Of a stretch of 23,282 nucleotides of DNA, positions 1 to 10,906 are shown one piece after another. Numbering within the stretch: the stretch's first letter is position 1; the number at the start of each line of letters is the position of its first letter. The notes under the pieces were generated by a model. It was not told the DNA's origin, ran no database searches, and worked only from the letters and a program-made list of their open reading frames with translations. Source of the stretch: Spirogloea muscicola (taxonomy: Eukaryota > Streptophyta > Zygnematophyceae > Spirogloeales > Spirogloeaceae); NCBI GenBank assembly GCA_009602725.1, contig WELB01000270.1, positions 1 to 23,282 of the forward strand. The letters are read 5' to 3'. A program made the translations under genes and the position numbers.

Positions 1-3000
1 ACGCGCGCGTCCCGGATCTCGGCCACCTTCGGCGCCAAGGTGTGCCCCCAAGGCCGCCTCCGTCGTCTGCCAGCACGGACATGCAGGCTGTGTTGCTCGT
101 AGCTCCCAGCCCGAGCTGGCACCTCCAAGCATCGGCGTGACGTGCTGCGCGAGGTCCGCACGGCCGTCGATCGAGCTACAAACTCCATTGCCATCTGATC
201 GCATGCAGCTGCTGCCTCTGAAGAGCTTCCAGCTGCCTCATGCAGGTTGCAGGGGTGGAGTTGCCATTCAACCCCATCAGCTCCGAGTCAGAGGGAGGCG
301 TTGGTGGAACGTGAGTGGGCCCTCCGCTTCGCCAGCCTCGCGTGCCTGCACGTCCGAAAGTAGGCCAGGTTGCCATGTCGGCTGACGGGAATGCAGGCAA
401 GGCGGCCTGGCAGGCTTTCCTCCTCCTGCAGCGCCCCAGACTGGTCCTGGCCAGGCCACCTTACTGACGCGTCACTGGGTGCATGGCAGCTGCGTCTTGC
501 GCGGCTGCGTCCCGAAGAAGATCCTTGTGTATGGCTCCGCATTCAGAGCCGAACTTGAGGTACAGATGCTCTTGGCTACATGTGTCAGCGGAGGCGCATT
601 GCGATTAGGCACTGGGCCTGCGCAAGGCTGCAGGTCGCATATGTTGCTACTTTCGCTCGCTCTGGCTCACATTGCCAAGCTCCGGGCTGGCACTCAGAAG
701 AAGGTGCTGCTGCAAATGTGAGAACCAGCACAAGTGGACACCAGTACAACTGCCAGTATGCAGCAACTTTACAAGCGGGGTCGGATGGTTGCTGCAGGAT
801 GCCAGAGGCTTTGGGTGGGATGTACCTCACGACATCAAGTTCGACTGGAATAAGCTCCTGACAGAGAAGGTAGCTCGGCGTTGCTTGTTAAGACCATGGG
901 ATCAGCATTCTCTTATATCACAATATTAAGACTTGGGACCGTACTAAGCTTGACACGGCTTACTGACCGCGGTCTTGGGTTGCCTGCTCATGCCGCTCAG
1001 TTGGTGCCAAGCTTTGGCTTAAGTTACTGACAAGTAGCTGCTCTTTGGCAATGTCCTGCTTCAATGCAAGTGATGCAGACCAGGGAGATCCAGCGCCTAA
1101 ACGGAGTCTACAAGAAGCTGCTTGCCAAAGCGAACGTGACTCTGTTTGAGGGCGCAGGAAAAATCATCGACGCCCACACTGTGGAAGTGCAGGAGTCCAA
1201 TGGAGAGACAAAGCGGCAAACGGCAAATCACATCCTCATTGCCACGGGGGCTAGGGCTGTCCTGTTGAACATACCCGGCAAGGTGAAGATGCCAGCAGGC
1301 GCCACATTTGCGAGCAGTGTTCTCCCACATGCCTCAGGCAGCTCCAACTTGGATGAAGTTGCCTTATGGACTCTCTAAGATGATGTCCATGCTGTGCAGC
1401 CGCAGCTGGTCGCATTGTCAGTTTGCCAAGCATAGCAGTAGGTTCCTCAGAAAAAGCAGTTGGCAGGAGCCATGCCACAAGCCTGTCCACTTTGTTTGTG
1501 GGTGAGCTGAATCCGCTTAGGCCACTTCTTAACACTGCATGCTGACATGAAGACTTGAGCACTTGTGTTGACTGCAGGAGCATGCAATTACATCCGATGA
1601 GGCCCTCAGTCTGGCAGAGCAACCCAAGAGAGTCGTCATCGTGGGTGCAGGGTATGAAGCCGAAGCTGCTTTTACCTTCAGCCGGCAATTTCCATTGCAT
1701 TATAGATAGTGGGGCTGGTTGATACTTTCATGTTCTGACCAAGCCATTTAATGCCTACCGTCTCTGGTGAAGTCCATTACCATGGTCACAGACACCTAAA
1801 GGTTTTTAAGCAGGTGGTTTCTGTGAAATAGGCTTATGTGGCCTCTGACGTACTGCAGGTACATTGCCGTGGAATTTGCTGGCATTTTCATAGGGATGGG
1901 TTCTAAGGTCGACCTCATCTACAGAAAGGAGACTCCCCTTAGGTACGGCATAATGTATGTGGAAGCTGAACTGGTTTGTTGCACTTCAGCGTGATGCAAT
2001 TGAGGTGCATGGGGACAGTCTGGCTAGGCCACACTGACCTCCTTGCCACTGATTGAAAAGCACATGATGTTGGTGGGTGACCCTCAATGGAATGTTCTTG
2101 TCTACAATGGCAGTTCAAATGCATAGCAGAGTGCCTGATTGTTGTACATCAGACTTAAGTGCCATACTTCAAAGCTCTCCCGCTATTATTTAATATGCTG
2201 CTGTTGAATTCCAGCTCACTGTGTGGAATTGTCTTCCAGGGGTTTTGATGAAGAGCTTAGGAACCTTGTTGCGACAAATCTCAAGGTCCGGGGTGTCAAC
2301 GTACACGCAAATACAAATCCAACAAAGGTAAGTCCGAGCAGAGCATGTGCTACAGTGCATGCCATTCATATCCCACTCATAGCTCGGCATAAGTGAAGAA
2401 CAGTTGCTGCACCAAGCAGCTCCTTGTGAAGGCAGTAATAACCAACTTGACACAGCAATGCTTGCTGTGTCAACTTCTCCACCATCAGCTGACAGCTCAA
2501 TCTATGTTGAACCTGACTGTGGCACAACAACAATTCATGGGCGACAACAGTCTCATTTCTCATGCTCGTTTTGGGACATACTTTCTTGGCGGGTCTTGCA
2601 GATTGAGAAAGCTGAGGACGGTACTTACATAGTGCACACTGACAAAGGCGATTCTCTTCGATGTGACCAAGTCATGTTTGCAACAGGTGCTGTGGAGAAC
2701 CTGGCATGCCACTGCAAGTACAGGCTACCTGTAATCTTGTGTACAGTATGCTACATAGATTGGTCCAGTTGCTGGGTCCTAGAGGAGCTTGTGCAATCTC
2801 AGCAACTTTTGTGTTTGAGCTCATATTGGCATGTCAGGGAGGAAACCAAACACCGGTAAGCTGGGTCTGGAGAATGTTGGAGTTGAGCTTGACAAGATTG
2901 GAGCCATCAAGGTACAGCTTGAAAAGTGCTGGTTCATATTAAAACAGGCATATCCCACATGCCACTGGTCAACAGCATGCATCTTGTATGAAGTGTTGCA

Positions 3001-4802
3001 TATTAGATTCACTTAGCAGAATGAAGATGTAGGTGAAGCTGTAATGGTGAAATGCAGGCATTTGTCTGTACTCACATTCCTTACATATGTTGATGGTGCA
3101 AGTTAACAATATAAAAGCTGATATCTGCCCTGTTTCTTGCTGATTAGGTAAATAAGTACTCTCAAACGAATGTGCCAAGTATTTGGTCAATTGGTGATGT
3201 CACCAACCGCATCAATTTGACACCTGTTGCCATCATGGAGGGCATGTGCTTTGCGGTGAGCCTCGACCTGAGAGCAGGCGTGCTTTGTAAATGTCATCAT
3301 CTTGCAGCCGCTCAAACAGACGTCCACATTAGGCAACAAATTCAAAGTTTCTTCCTGTACATACTTACAATAGTGTTGATATATAAAGAACCCACCATTG
3401 CCCACGCATATTGTACAGAAACTCCTGGCCACTTTAATGTAATTGGTGGACTGCTAATTTCAAATGTATATATCTTCAATTTATACCTACTGGCTTCTGT
3501 GCAGCGGTATGTTTTTGGCGGTGACAAAGATGCCAGACCCGACTATGAATATGTAGCCTCGGCGGTGTTTGCGTAAGTCCTCAGACTTGCCTTCCCTGTG
3601 CCTTAGGAGTTTACCTTATGGGCCAACCATCAAGACTTTGGCCTTAGCCTAAGTGTTACTTGCCTGGCAACATATCTGCAGGCAACCACCACTAGCTGTG
3701 GTAGGCACGACAGAGCAGGAAGCAGCTGAGACGACCACAGGCGATCTTCACGTGTATACGTCGAGCTTTGTGCCAATGAAATACACAATTTCAGGGTGCG
3801 TACTTGAATATAGCACAGGCTGCTGAGCTGTCAGATCAGGTGGATTACTTTCATTTGAAGATGGCAGCTGTGTAATGTAGGCCTCAGAAGTGACATATTG
3901 TGCCTATTTAGGTTGTAATATTTCAGCTCAGCCAATCCATGCCGCTTCTATGGTTTGATGTAACAGGAGGGACGAGAAGACGTTCTTAAAGGTTTTAGTG
4001 GACTCAGGAACAGACAAGGTGTTGGGGGTGTGCATGCTCGGCCCTGATTCTCCAGAAATTATGCAGGTTAGACCCTTTCTCAAATATATCTCAACTTCAC
4101 AGGCAACAAGCACAGGAATCCTGATCTGCATGAATAAAAGGTCTGCAGACTGTGACCTGAATGACAGATCTGGGCAACAGGGATGTGGCCTTCAATATGC
4201 ATGTGTATGTCTAGAGAGGGGCCGTTTGAGGGGACCTAGGTCTAAGGTGACAAGCCTAAGCAGGTCTCAGCTACTTTTGTTGCCACAGAGCATTAGTGTG
4301 GCGATGAAGTGTGGACTTACAAAGAAGCAGCTTGATTCTACGGTGAGCTTGCCTTTTATTGACTTTCAGACAAGTAATTGGACCAGTAATTGGCATGTAC
4401 ATGGAACACATACATGGGAGGAGTGTGCTACAGATAGACCACTCACATTGTTCTTGCCCAACCCCCTCAAAGCATCCCCACCCTTCCAAACCAACCCCCC
4501 CCCNCACTCCCCTCCTCTCTCTCAATCTGTTCTCCTGCCTTTTCCCTCCTCCTACCCTGCTTTATTGCCGCTGAAGCCGTTAGCTGCAATCTGATAAGAC
4601 CTCATTGCTAGCTGAAGCCAAGTGCTACTTTGAGAGCCAGAAGAAGACTATTTACCGGTACATGCGAGACATCATCACAAAGAGCTGTCTTCTGTACATG
4701 CAGGTGGGCATCCACCCAACTGCAGCAGAGGAGCTTGTCACCTTGCGAACACCAACGCGCACCATCCCGAGAGGAGGAGAAGCTCAGAAAAGTGCTGACT
4801 GA
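1..4802 (+). CDS. GR: Glutathione reductase (NADPH), 5'-partial, 16 visible exons
   Basis: FAD enzyme that reduces glutathione disulfide with NADPH. Exons read from splice sites: 1-39, 246-310, 490-559, 798-869, 1079-1282, 1578-1651, 1859-1942, 2240-2327, 2602-2686, 2838-2911, 3148-3255, 3505-3572, 3682-3795, 3967-4066, 4289-4342 and 4704-4802. They sum to 1398 bases (465 residues plus TGA), and every phase matches. Visible landmarks (numbered from the first visible residue): redox pair CVLRGC (C36, C41); NADPH fold GAGYIA (173-178) followed by R197 and R203, the arginines expected to bind the NADPH phosphate; FAD motif [11 protein letters not shown] in exon 11; and the catalytic HPTAAEE dyad (H437, E442). 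Only the first FAD-binding strand and start codon lie outside the window. The protein ends KSAD, with no plastid-type C-terminal extension or peroxisomal tail. Location (cytosol or organelle) cannot be judged without the N-terminus. Confidence 0.97.
4455..4560 (+). repeat. Pyrimidine-rich tract with poly-C run and undetermined base
   Basis: Lies in the last intron of glutathione reductase (4343-4703). A run of about ten C is broken by N at 4504, and the following 60 bases are mostly C and T. It is probably a sequencing-difficult homopolymer and does not affect the coding sequence. Confidence 0.8.
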
Positions 4803-5038
4803 GTGAATTCATCTGTCTCCACATAGATTTGTACTTTGTTGCTCATTTATATTACGCTGATGCTTGAGAGGTAGAGGTGTCGTTGAGTATGTCAGAAATT
4901 GAAGCAGGTTATACCACGTCTTAATGTTATGTTTCACTCAGTACACTAGGACCTCGAGGGAAGTCTTTAGTAGGACTTCTTCTGTGGGCTTGCTTTTTAC
5001 TTGTGATCACCTGTTATTATCTTCAGTGTCCATAACTA

Positions 5039-5043
5039 TGTAA
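5039..5043 (+). terminator. Possible poly(A) signal TGTAA of the glutathione reductase gene
   Basis: TGTAA is the usual green-algal polyadenylation signal. This is the first one after the stop codon, about 237 bases downstream; a second lies at 5059-5063. The assignment is inferred from position only. Confidence 0.4.
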
Positions 5044-6510
5044 GACATGCCTAAATGCTGTAAGTTGAAATGCATATCGACTTGAGCTCTAAATGGTATA
5101 CTTCAGCTCGCTACATCATTAGGATGTATCTTATTGCAACAAGAGCAGTTCTGATTAGTCGATGGGCCTCTCATTTTCATCGAAAATGGAGCAATGAGAT
5201 GACGAAGATGGTGGTCATTGAGCACTATTCTAGATCTTGGCGTTCAGTATCTAAAGGTACCAATATTTTATGCATTCAAGACAAAGGAGGATCGTGCCAT
5301 CGAGTTACTGAGAGCAAGAGAATTTGCATGCCTCTCTTGATAGTGGCCACCACTTTTCAGAAATGGACTTCGTAAAGCTGCACATATGTCAATGACAGTT
5401 AGATGGTGTGCACCAAAATTACTTGTATAATGCACGTGTACTGAGCAGGCCCCAAAGCTAACAAGTGTGTTGACAGGTCATGATGCTGCAGATTGCTCAG
5501 CATAAGAATGCTCAGTTTGCTGCTTAATCTGTTCAGAGTATGCCTGGTCTGAGAGAGCCTGTACTCGCAAACATCAGGGTCCTCCCTGTGAAAAATGCCT
5601 CAAATGAGTTTAGTACTCCCCATGCAATAAGCAACCTGCTGAACGTATTATGGTGATTGCTGGAGATGGCAGCTAGCCAGCTCATACGCTGGCCATTGAT
5701 CTGTGGGCTTTTCAACTGTCTTGTGGTGTTAAGAATGGTAATACCATCATTCCCAAGCAGCATTCATCAATTGCAGCCAGACCCTCCGAGGATGCTGGGC
5801 TCTGGGTGAAATTAAACCAGAAACATTGCTGCAGCGTATTGCTCTGGGCAAGCTGTACAAGGCAGTCAGGTAAGTGGCCCATGTGTGACCTGGTGAAATA
5901 GACTGAAGTAGAATTGCTACACCGGTGGTCTGGATGTCTTGATGTCGCGTGCCTGATGCCAGGTGAGCTGCCAACGTTGTGTTGAAGGTGCAAATGACAA
6001 CAGTAGTGAGCTTTGTGATTGTGCAGCACAAGCTGTTTGGGTGTCGTCTATGAGCACTATTAACAAATAGGCTCGTTGGTGGTGGGCCGAAGGTACCTAT
6101 GTATAGCTGGCACTGTGATACTATGGTTTTGAGCACAATGACATGCACACGTACATAGCTATGAGTTGGCATTGAAAGTTTATATTGGACAGTGGCGACA
6201 GTTTATGCGGCGATCGCTAATGTACACAAAACGGCTTTCTGATCACATACATCTTATCTTTCTCTGCATGCTGTAGGAATTGTGTACACGTGAAAGCGTT
6301 TAAGTGCAATTGGAGGCAGAATTGAAAGTTGCAAATCATAAGAAGGGTGAGAGGAGCACTAAGCCCAGGCGCGCGGCGAGGCAATAGACGCTGGAGGAGG
6401 CATTAGGGTGGGGCTGCAATGATAGAGTAGCAATTCAGCTTCACTGCTTTTCAGAACGCCTGGTCATAGCCTGTCCATATACTGGGCGCAATTTCTTCAG
6501 TTGCTAGGAC

Positions 6511-6559
6511 ATCGTGAAGCCTAACTGCAGGATTGCATTATCATGAAGCCTAAGTGCAG
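6511..6559 (+). repeat. Imperfect 20-bp direct repeat, period 29
   Basis: ATCGTGAAGCCTAACTGCAG (6511-6530) and ATCATGAAGCCTAAGTGCAG (6540-6559) differ at two positions. A diverged relative (CACGAAGCCTTAGTACAGG) lies near 9230. This suggests an old dispersed repeat, not a local slippage event. Confidence 0.55.
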
Positions 6560-6686
6560 AACTCATCAGAACTCAACATAACTCACTCAATGTACCCCAG
6601 GCAGCCTGTGCAGAATAACACAGCAGTAAACAAGCAATGGCATTTGTGGTGCTGAAAAAATTGCAGGGCAACCATTTACGTTCAAG

Positions 6687-6691
6687 TTACA
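6687..6691 (-). terminator. Possible poly(A) signal TGTAA of the NAR2 gene
   Basis: TTACA on the plus strand is TGTAA on the minus strand, about 257 bases beyond the NAR2 stop codon. Inferred from position only. Confidence 0.3.
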
Positions 6692-6947
6692 GCCGCATAA
6701 TGTCAATAACAAGGGCTGTCATGGAGGTATCTAATGGATGGGGTCAGCATATTTAGCTTCCTTTGGGATAATAAGTTCTGCTGCTCAGAGCTCATTACTA
6801 CTGGCTCAGTGGAGCTAACAAGAGTACCCCATATGAATTATCAGGAAACGGTACTAATACAAGAAGGTGCAGGGTGAAGTCATCCAAATCGTCCAACACA
6901 GCTGCGCAACTAACAGACGGTCAAGCTCTAGACACAGGGCCCTCCGC

Positions 6948-7601
6948 TTACTTGTTCTTGGTGAGCACGCGCTCCAGGACGAGGTAGGACGTCAGTGCGA
7001 TAAGGGAGAAGGCGGAGATGACACCCATGGCAATGTCAAGCGATGCATGGCGGCCCGTGTACGGCACAACCCAGAGCAGGTTTGCCGTCTGGTTTTTGTC
7101 GGTGTTCTGGCCAAAAGCGACGGCGTACTGGGCCTGCGTGGCCATCTTCGACGTGGAGTTGAGCGCGAAGACGCGCACAAAGTACTCGGCCTTGGGCTGG
7201 TTCTTGGGGATGATGTAAATGCTGGAGTTGCCGGCGGCGCTGTAAACCTGCCGCTTGAGCGTCCACTTGCAGGCCTTGGACTTGGACAGGTCGTCGTTGA
7301 CCTTGCGCCAAGCGCGATTGATGCGGCTGGGCGCGCCGTAGCAGAGCTTGATGAGGATCTGCTTGTACGCCGCGTCGGCGCCGGTGCCGGCGAAGGACGA
7401 GTTGAGCTGCCACGCGACGTCAATGGTGTCCTCGCCGTACTTGGCCACGTTGGTGCGCGAGTTGTTGGTCACGGGCCGCCCGCTGATGGCCACGCGCACC
7501 TGCAGAGTCTTGGGCAGCGACGCAAAGGACACGCCCGCCGCGGCGGCGGGCGCCGGCGCCAGCGACAGCGCGGCCAGCGCCAGCACGGCCGCTGCGAGCA
7601 C
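6948..7601 (-). CDS. NAR2: High-affinity nitrate transporter accessory protein NAR2/NRT3, start not found
   Basis: Membrane-anchored partner needed by NRT2 carriers for high-affinity nitrate uptake at the plasma membrane (known role of the family). The reading frame (217 codons in this span) shows a hydrophobic signal segment (LAAAVLALAALSLAPA), the conserved SLPKTL start of the mature domain, KLCYGAPSRINRAWRK, and KACKW with a cysteine that may pair with that of LCYG. Next come AEYFVRVFALNS, the family-typical GRHASLDIA, and one C-terminal membrane helix ending KNK. Several N-glycosylation sequons (NSS, NST, NQT) fit a lumenal or extracellular domain. The boundary at 7601 is a GTG, not a credible eukaryotic start: the frame stays open to 7754 before a TAA, and no ATG occurs on the minus strand between 7600 and 7790. 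An undetermined base lies at 7614. The first codons are probably in an upstream exon, or the assembly is damaged here. No NRT2, nitrate reductase or nitrite reductase gene is visible nearby. Confidence 0.93.
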   Translation of the reverse strand: MLAAAVLALAALSLAPAPAAAAGVSFASLPKTLQVRVAISGRPVTNNSRTNVAKYGEDTIDVAWQLNSSFAGTGADAAYKQILIKLCYGAPSRINRAWRKVNDDLSKSKACKWTLKRQVYSAAGNSSIYIIPKNQPKAEYFVRVFALNSTSKMATQAQYAVAFGQNTDKNQTANLLWVVPYTGRHASLDIAMGVISAFSLIALTSYLVLERVLTKNK

Positions 7602-7736
7602 CCACGCGCCCGCNGCGCTGGTGGCGGCGGGCGAGACGAAGGCGGCGGGGGATGTGGACGCGAGCTCGAGAGTGGCGCGGGGAGGTATCGCACAGCCTGG
7701 CGGGCAGAGGGGGAGGGCTATACCTGAGCTTCGTAG

Positions 7737-7846
7737 CAGCTTTGTTTCTGTTACTTAGCGCTTCCCCTGGCCCCCTTCTCGTACTCTGTTCATTCTTTTT
7801 CGGGCTGGTTGTTCCAGCCCCTATTCTCAATGGGCGAGCACTTTCT
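7737..7846 (+). repeat. 110-bp segment, identical to 15548-15657
   Basis: Base-for-base identical to 15548-15657 in the same orientation. It contains the hairpin unit TTTTTCGGGCTGG..CCAGCCCC followed by TCTCAATGGGCGAGCACTTT. It begins about 120 bases upstream of the NAR2 signal-peptide codons, so it lies in that gene's leader or promoter. Confidence 0.95.
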
Positions 7847-7905
7847 ATATACCTGAGCGCACCGAATTGCTGTGCCACAGAAATGAGCTCTTCCGCAGGC
7901 TGCGA

Positions 7906-7938
7906 GGGCTGTGAAAGGCCAGCCCGAATAGAATCGAC
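7906..7938 (-). repeat. Hairpin repeat unit, inverse to the one at 7791
   Basis: GGGCTGTGAAAGGCCAGCCC then GAATAGAAT. This is the reverse complement of the family consensus TTCGGGCTGGCC..CAGCCC. With the plus-oriented unit near 7799 it makes an inverted pair about 100 bases apart, like the ends of a short non-autonomous element. Confidence 0.7.
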
Positions 7939-8059
7939 AAAAAGGGTGCACGGAACCCCCCCTTGACGAGGGGCGGCCCTTGGGGTTGCTGTGAGTCCAC
8001 GTGGGGACCCACGGGGCGTCCCAGTGGTTCTCACCGCCAATGAGAGCGCCTTGAGTGGC

Positions 8060-8530
8060 ACGTGGTGACCGGAGTGTGGCTGAGCCGGCGCCGTGATTGG
8101 CCCCTCTCATGGCCCACGGGGGCCGGACGCCGGAGGCGTCCCCCTGGGGCCCGGCGGCCCCCCCCGACCTGGACGGCGGCGATGAGATCCGAAAGCCCCA
8201 TCGGACGGCTGCGAGCCGCGCCCAGCTTCCCAGCCCGCCCCGTGAAACAGGTACTTGTTTTCGAGCCTGGCAGATCCGATCGCCACCGACGCCACCGCCG
8301 CCGCCGCCGCCGCTGTTGCCGCCGAGTGCGGGTGCGTCGGCGGCGCGCTGCGCAGCTTCGCAGCTCTGGAGCTCCGCAGCTGGCCGCAGCCCAGGCCGAT
8401 TCATTCTACCGTTCGGCCCGCCCTCACCACCGCTGCCGCCGTCCCCTGTGCGTCGAGTGCCGCCGAGCACCGCTCGGAGCGGCGGCGGCGGCGGCAGCGG
8501 CGGCGGCGGCGGCGGCGTGCATGAGTAAGG
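8060..8530. promoter_or_regulatory. GC-rich segment with (CCG)n and (GGC)n runs upstream of NAR2
   Basis: CCG repeats at about 8290-8320 and GGC repeats at about 8480-8517. Long frames here on both strands are Pro-, Gly-, Ala- or Arg-rich low-complexity translations of the same triplet repeat, with no domain content. GC-rich DNA also precedes the F-box gene, so I read this as a promoter or 5' leader zone. It could hide a first exon of NAR2: a minus-strand ATG at 8110-8108 is followed by a GGTGAG donor-like site. Confidence 0.4.
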
Positions 8531-9408
8531 CGCTTCAGTGTAGTCTGATGGCCCGGTGGAGCAGGATTTGGGGAGGAGTGGCTTGCAGGCGGCCTGGAGA
8601 AGAGGACATGGGCTTCTTGCAAGCGAGAGGGTATTGTTGCCTGAGCCTTCCTCCCATTGTATTGGCAAGTCGATGCGGGGATTGGTGAGAGACGGTCAAT
8701 CACGAGGGCGATAGCGATCGATGCATCGTTGTGTGGATCTGCGACTAGACGAGGATCGAGACGTGGGCTCGTGTACGGCAAGGATGTCCGTTTGTGCACA
8801 CCCAAGGCTGCACATGTGCTGCGCTTCTGCGTGGGCTCCATGAGAGGTAGAGAGGGCGATGAGTCGACGCATCTGGATGGTCTCAAGAGAGTCAAGTCTG
8901 AGCGGTGCGTGGGGGCCTGGGCGCTGGGGCTTGATGAGCCACCAAACAATTGGATGCACTGAGAAATTTGAGCGTCTCCTGCAAGGAAGGTAGCAGGAGC
9001 AACAGATAGCTGTAGTTGAATTAATTTAATTTAATGAATTTAATTCCCACTATGCGGTCATTGCTGCAGTGGCATGGAAGAAGAATACGCAGCTACTTTG
9101 CTCTTTGCGCAACGCATTAGCAACTTATGTGATTTCATAAGTATGCTGGATAAAGTGCTGCACAACTAAAATTGCATGGCCAGCGTATTGTTAAGTTCAA
9201 GTTCTTACTTGTTGCAGTCGCTGAATGACACGAAGCCTTAGTACAGGTGAAAGAGAGAAGTGGCCAGCAGCAATGGCGTCAGCATCTCATAGGTGGATGG
9301 GGGTGCAGGATGGGACGGCTTTTACAGCCAACTGATTGCATACAGGGCATGCCTGAATGCATCTATGTATGGATTAGCACTGTATGGATTAGCAGTCTGG
9401 ACAGCCCA
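8531..9408. other. No gene recognised
   Basis: Open frames are short and without recognisable motifs. An AT-rich imperfect palindrome lies at 9018-9046, and a weak hairpin-family match (ACGGCTTTTACAGCC) at 9312-9330. The rest shows nothing I can assign. Confidence 0.5.
9018..9046. repeat. AT-rich imperfect palindrome, 29 bp
   Basis: Begins GAATTAA and ends TTTAATTC, made only of TTAA/AATT-type steps apart from one central G. It reads nearly the same on both strands and stands out from the mixed-composition surroundings. Confidence 0.5.
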
Positions 9409-9506
9409 GTGCCCCCGTGTAAGCAAATGGAGCTGATAGAGGGGCAAACCCCCGCCGCGCACGACAGAGGCTGCTGCAAGGGTGCGACCTGTATTGCAGT
9501 GCAAAG
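9409..9506 (-). mobile_element. LINE ORF tail remnant (GRTLAAAS...LHLLTRGH)
   Basis: Translates as ALHCNTGRTLAAAS followed by LHLLTRGH. This matches the last about 35 residues of the larger fragment at 14551-15185 (ALHQKAGRALAA...LYVLTRGY). The terminal stop codon is lost and nothing upstream aligns clearly. Confidence 0.55.
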
Positions 9507-10569
9507 CAAGCAATACGGACCGCTGAAGGGACAGAGATGCATCAATAGCACAACAGAAGACCTGAACGTAGAGAGCCTCCAGGAGTGGCTGCACCCTGCT
9601 CGCGTTGCCACTGGTCAGCTTGAGAAGCCAGTTATGACAGCAGCATGAATTTGCAGAATCATTACACCCAAGGATGTCCAAGGAGAGCACGCAGAAGGAA
9701 ACCAAATGCAGGAAACTAACTCCTCGTCCTCTTGGGTCTCCTTCGGGTTGACACGTCACATCCAAGGAGCAAGCTGGAAGATGAGGACAAGGAGCGGGAC
9801 CTCTAGGTCCTACACTCCTCTTGAGGTCCACTTAATGTGGCAATTAGTAGCAGCAAATGTCATGTCCTGCTGTTGGTGCCAAGCAATTTTTCTGCTTTGT
9901 CAGGCTCGGTGAACCTGCTGCCAGTAGATGCATTGCAGCTGAGACCTCTGCAGCAGGGCTAGCATGCAAAGCATATGCAGGATGTGAGCAGGACCAGCTC
10001 CAGACACAGCAACTTCTAGGACATTCTCAGCAACTTTTAAGTGTCATGCACTCCATGCAATCATCACAGCATAGCTTGATGTTTACTACACATTGCTGCA
10101 ATATATTAATAGATGGCAACTTCTTGATGGGCTTATGCTTGATGCTGCTGGGCATGTGGCAAATCAATTGATGAAAGAAGCAACTAGCAGGAATCAAATG
10201 TCGGCGGTTGTGGTGCTGTGATATCTACATGGTCGAATTTTCATTGCAACGGGAGAGGCGGCTTGACAGATGCTTGGAGAGGTTAGCAACCTCACAGGCA
10301 GGCGAACAAGGAACATGGTCTGCTTCCTAAAAACAAAGAAAGACACAAAGCAGGGTCGAGGTGGAAGAAGGTGTGAAGAATGAAAGCAGACCCTTGTGCA
10401 GGCTCCGGTTGGCAGTAGACCTTACAGCTCGTAGGAGTCGATTAAGAAGAAGCTTTTCCCAAAGGAGATGATGGTGGTGGAAAGCCAGCCCGGGATAGAC
10501 GGACAAGGTCAGGGGGGGAGTCCCAAAACCAAAGCGCAAAGAATCCAACAGATGAATTGCTACTACAGA
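9507..10569. other. No gene recognised
   Basis: Short frames only. A partial hairpin-family match (GGAAAGCCAGCCCGGGAT, minus orientation) lies near 10476-10494, about 80-90 bases beyond the LINE tail at 10570-10680 in that tail's downstream direction. Confidence 0.45.
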
Positions 10570-10680
10570 TAGCCACTTAGCAACCCCTGATCAGCCCCCA
10601 ACTGGCAGCCAAGAAAGATATAACCCCACCAATATCCTAAGGCGGCAGCCAAGGCACGGCCAGCACGAGATGCTAGATGA
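10570..10680 (-). mobile_element. LINE ORF tail remnant (GRALAAAL...GLLSGY)
   Basis: Minus-strand translation carries GRALAAALGYWWG and ends GLLSGYL before a stop, a diverged form of the GRALAA...LLTRGY ending. The plus-strand DNA string GGCAGCCAAGGCACGGCCAG recurs in related form at 15944 and 19316, supporting common descent. Confidence 0.5.
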
Positions 10681-10906
10681 GCGCCCCAGCGCAAGAGAAT
10701 ACTGCAGCAAACGAGATATACGCATGCAACATGCCAGGGCTGGCAAGGCAATGGCAGCGATGCGCAGGGCAACTACGTGGCAACTTGTGACAGGTTTGTA
10801 ATTGCCAGACAAGCAGCAGTCAGTGCCTAATCAGCACCTACAGATGCCTAGCTGCCATACAATCCAGCATAGCTTGTAACCACGTAGTGGTGAGGCAAGT
10901 ATCGAA

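Larger units (their letters stand above)
4803..6947. other. Spacer between convergent genes, no gene recognised
   Basis: Should hold the 3' untranslated regions of glutathione reductase (plus) and NAR2 (minus). Short open frames here have no recognisable content and no plausible exon chain. The only structures noted are an imperfect 20-bp direct repeat near 6511-6559 and TTACA at 6687-6691, which is TGTAA on the minus strand. Confidence 0.6.

Noticed and set aside
3172-3576. A continuous 134-codon frame through two glutathione reductase exons and the intron between them
   Set aside because: The middle part does not match the enzyme, and clear GT-AG sites at 3256 and 3504 remove it in frame.
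6867-7727. A long plus-strand frame of 286 codons
   Set aside because: Antisense to NAR2, whose protein is clearly conserved on the minus strand.
7420-8061. Minus-strand frame sharing a protein stretch with 15537-15872
   Set aside because: The shared stretch is only the translation of the identical 110-bp repeat, and part of the frame overlaps NAR2 in a wrong frame.
8035-8110. Minus-strand ATG exon with GGTGAG donor as the missing NAR2 first exon
   Set aside because: No acceptor in the right phase was found near 7600-7760, so it is mentioned only as a possibility.
7790-8668. Long Pro/Gly- or Arg-rich frames on both strands
   Set aside because: Low-complexity translations of CCG/GGC triplet repeats, with no domains and with equal openness in several frames.
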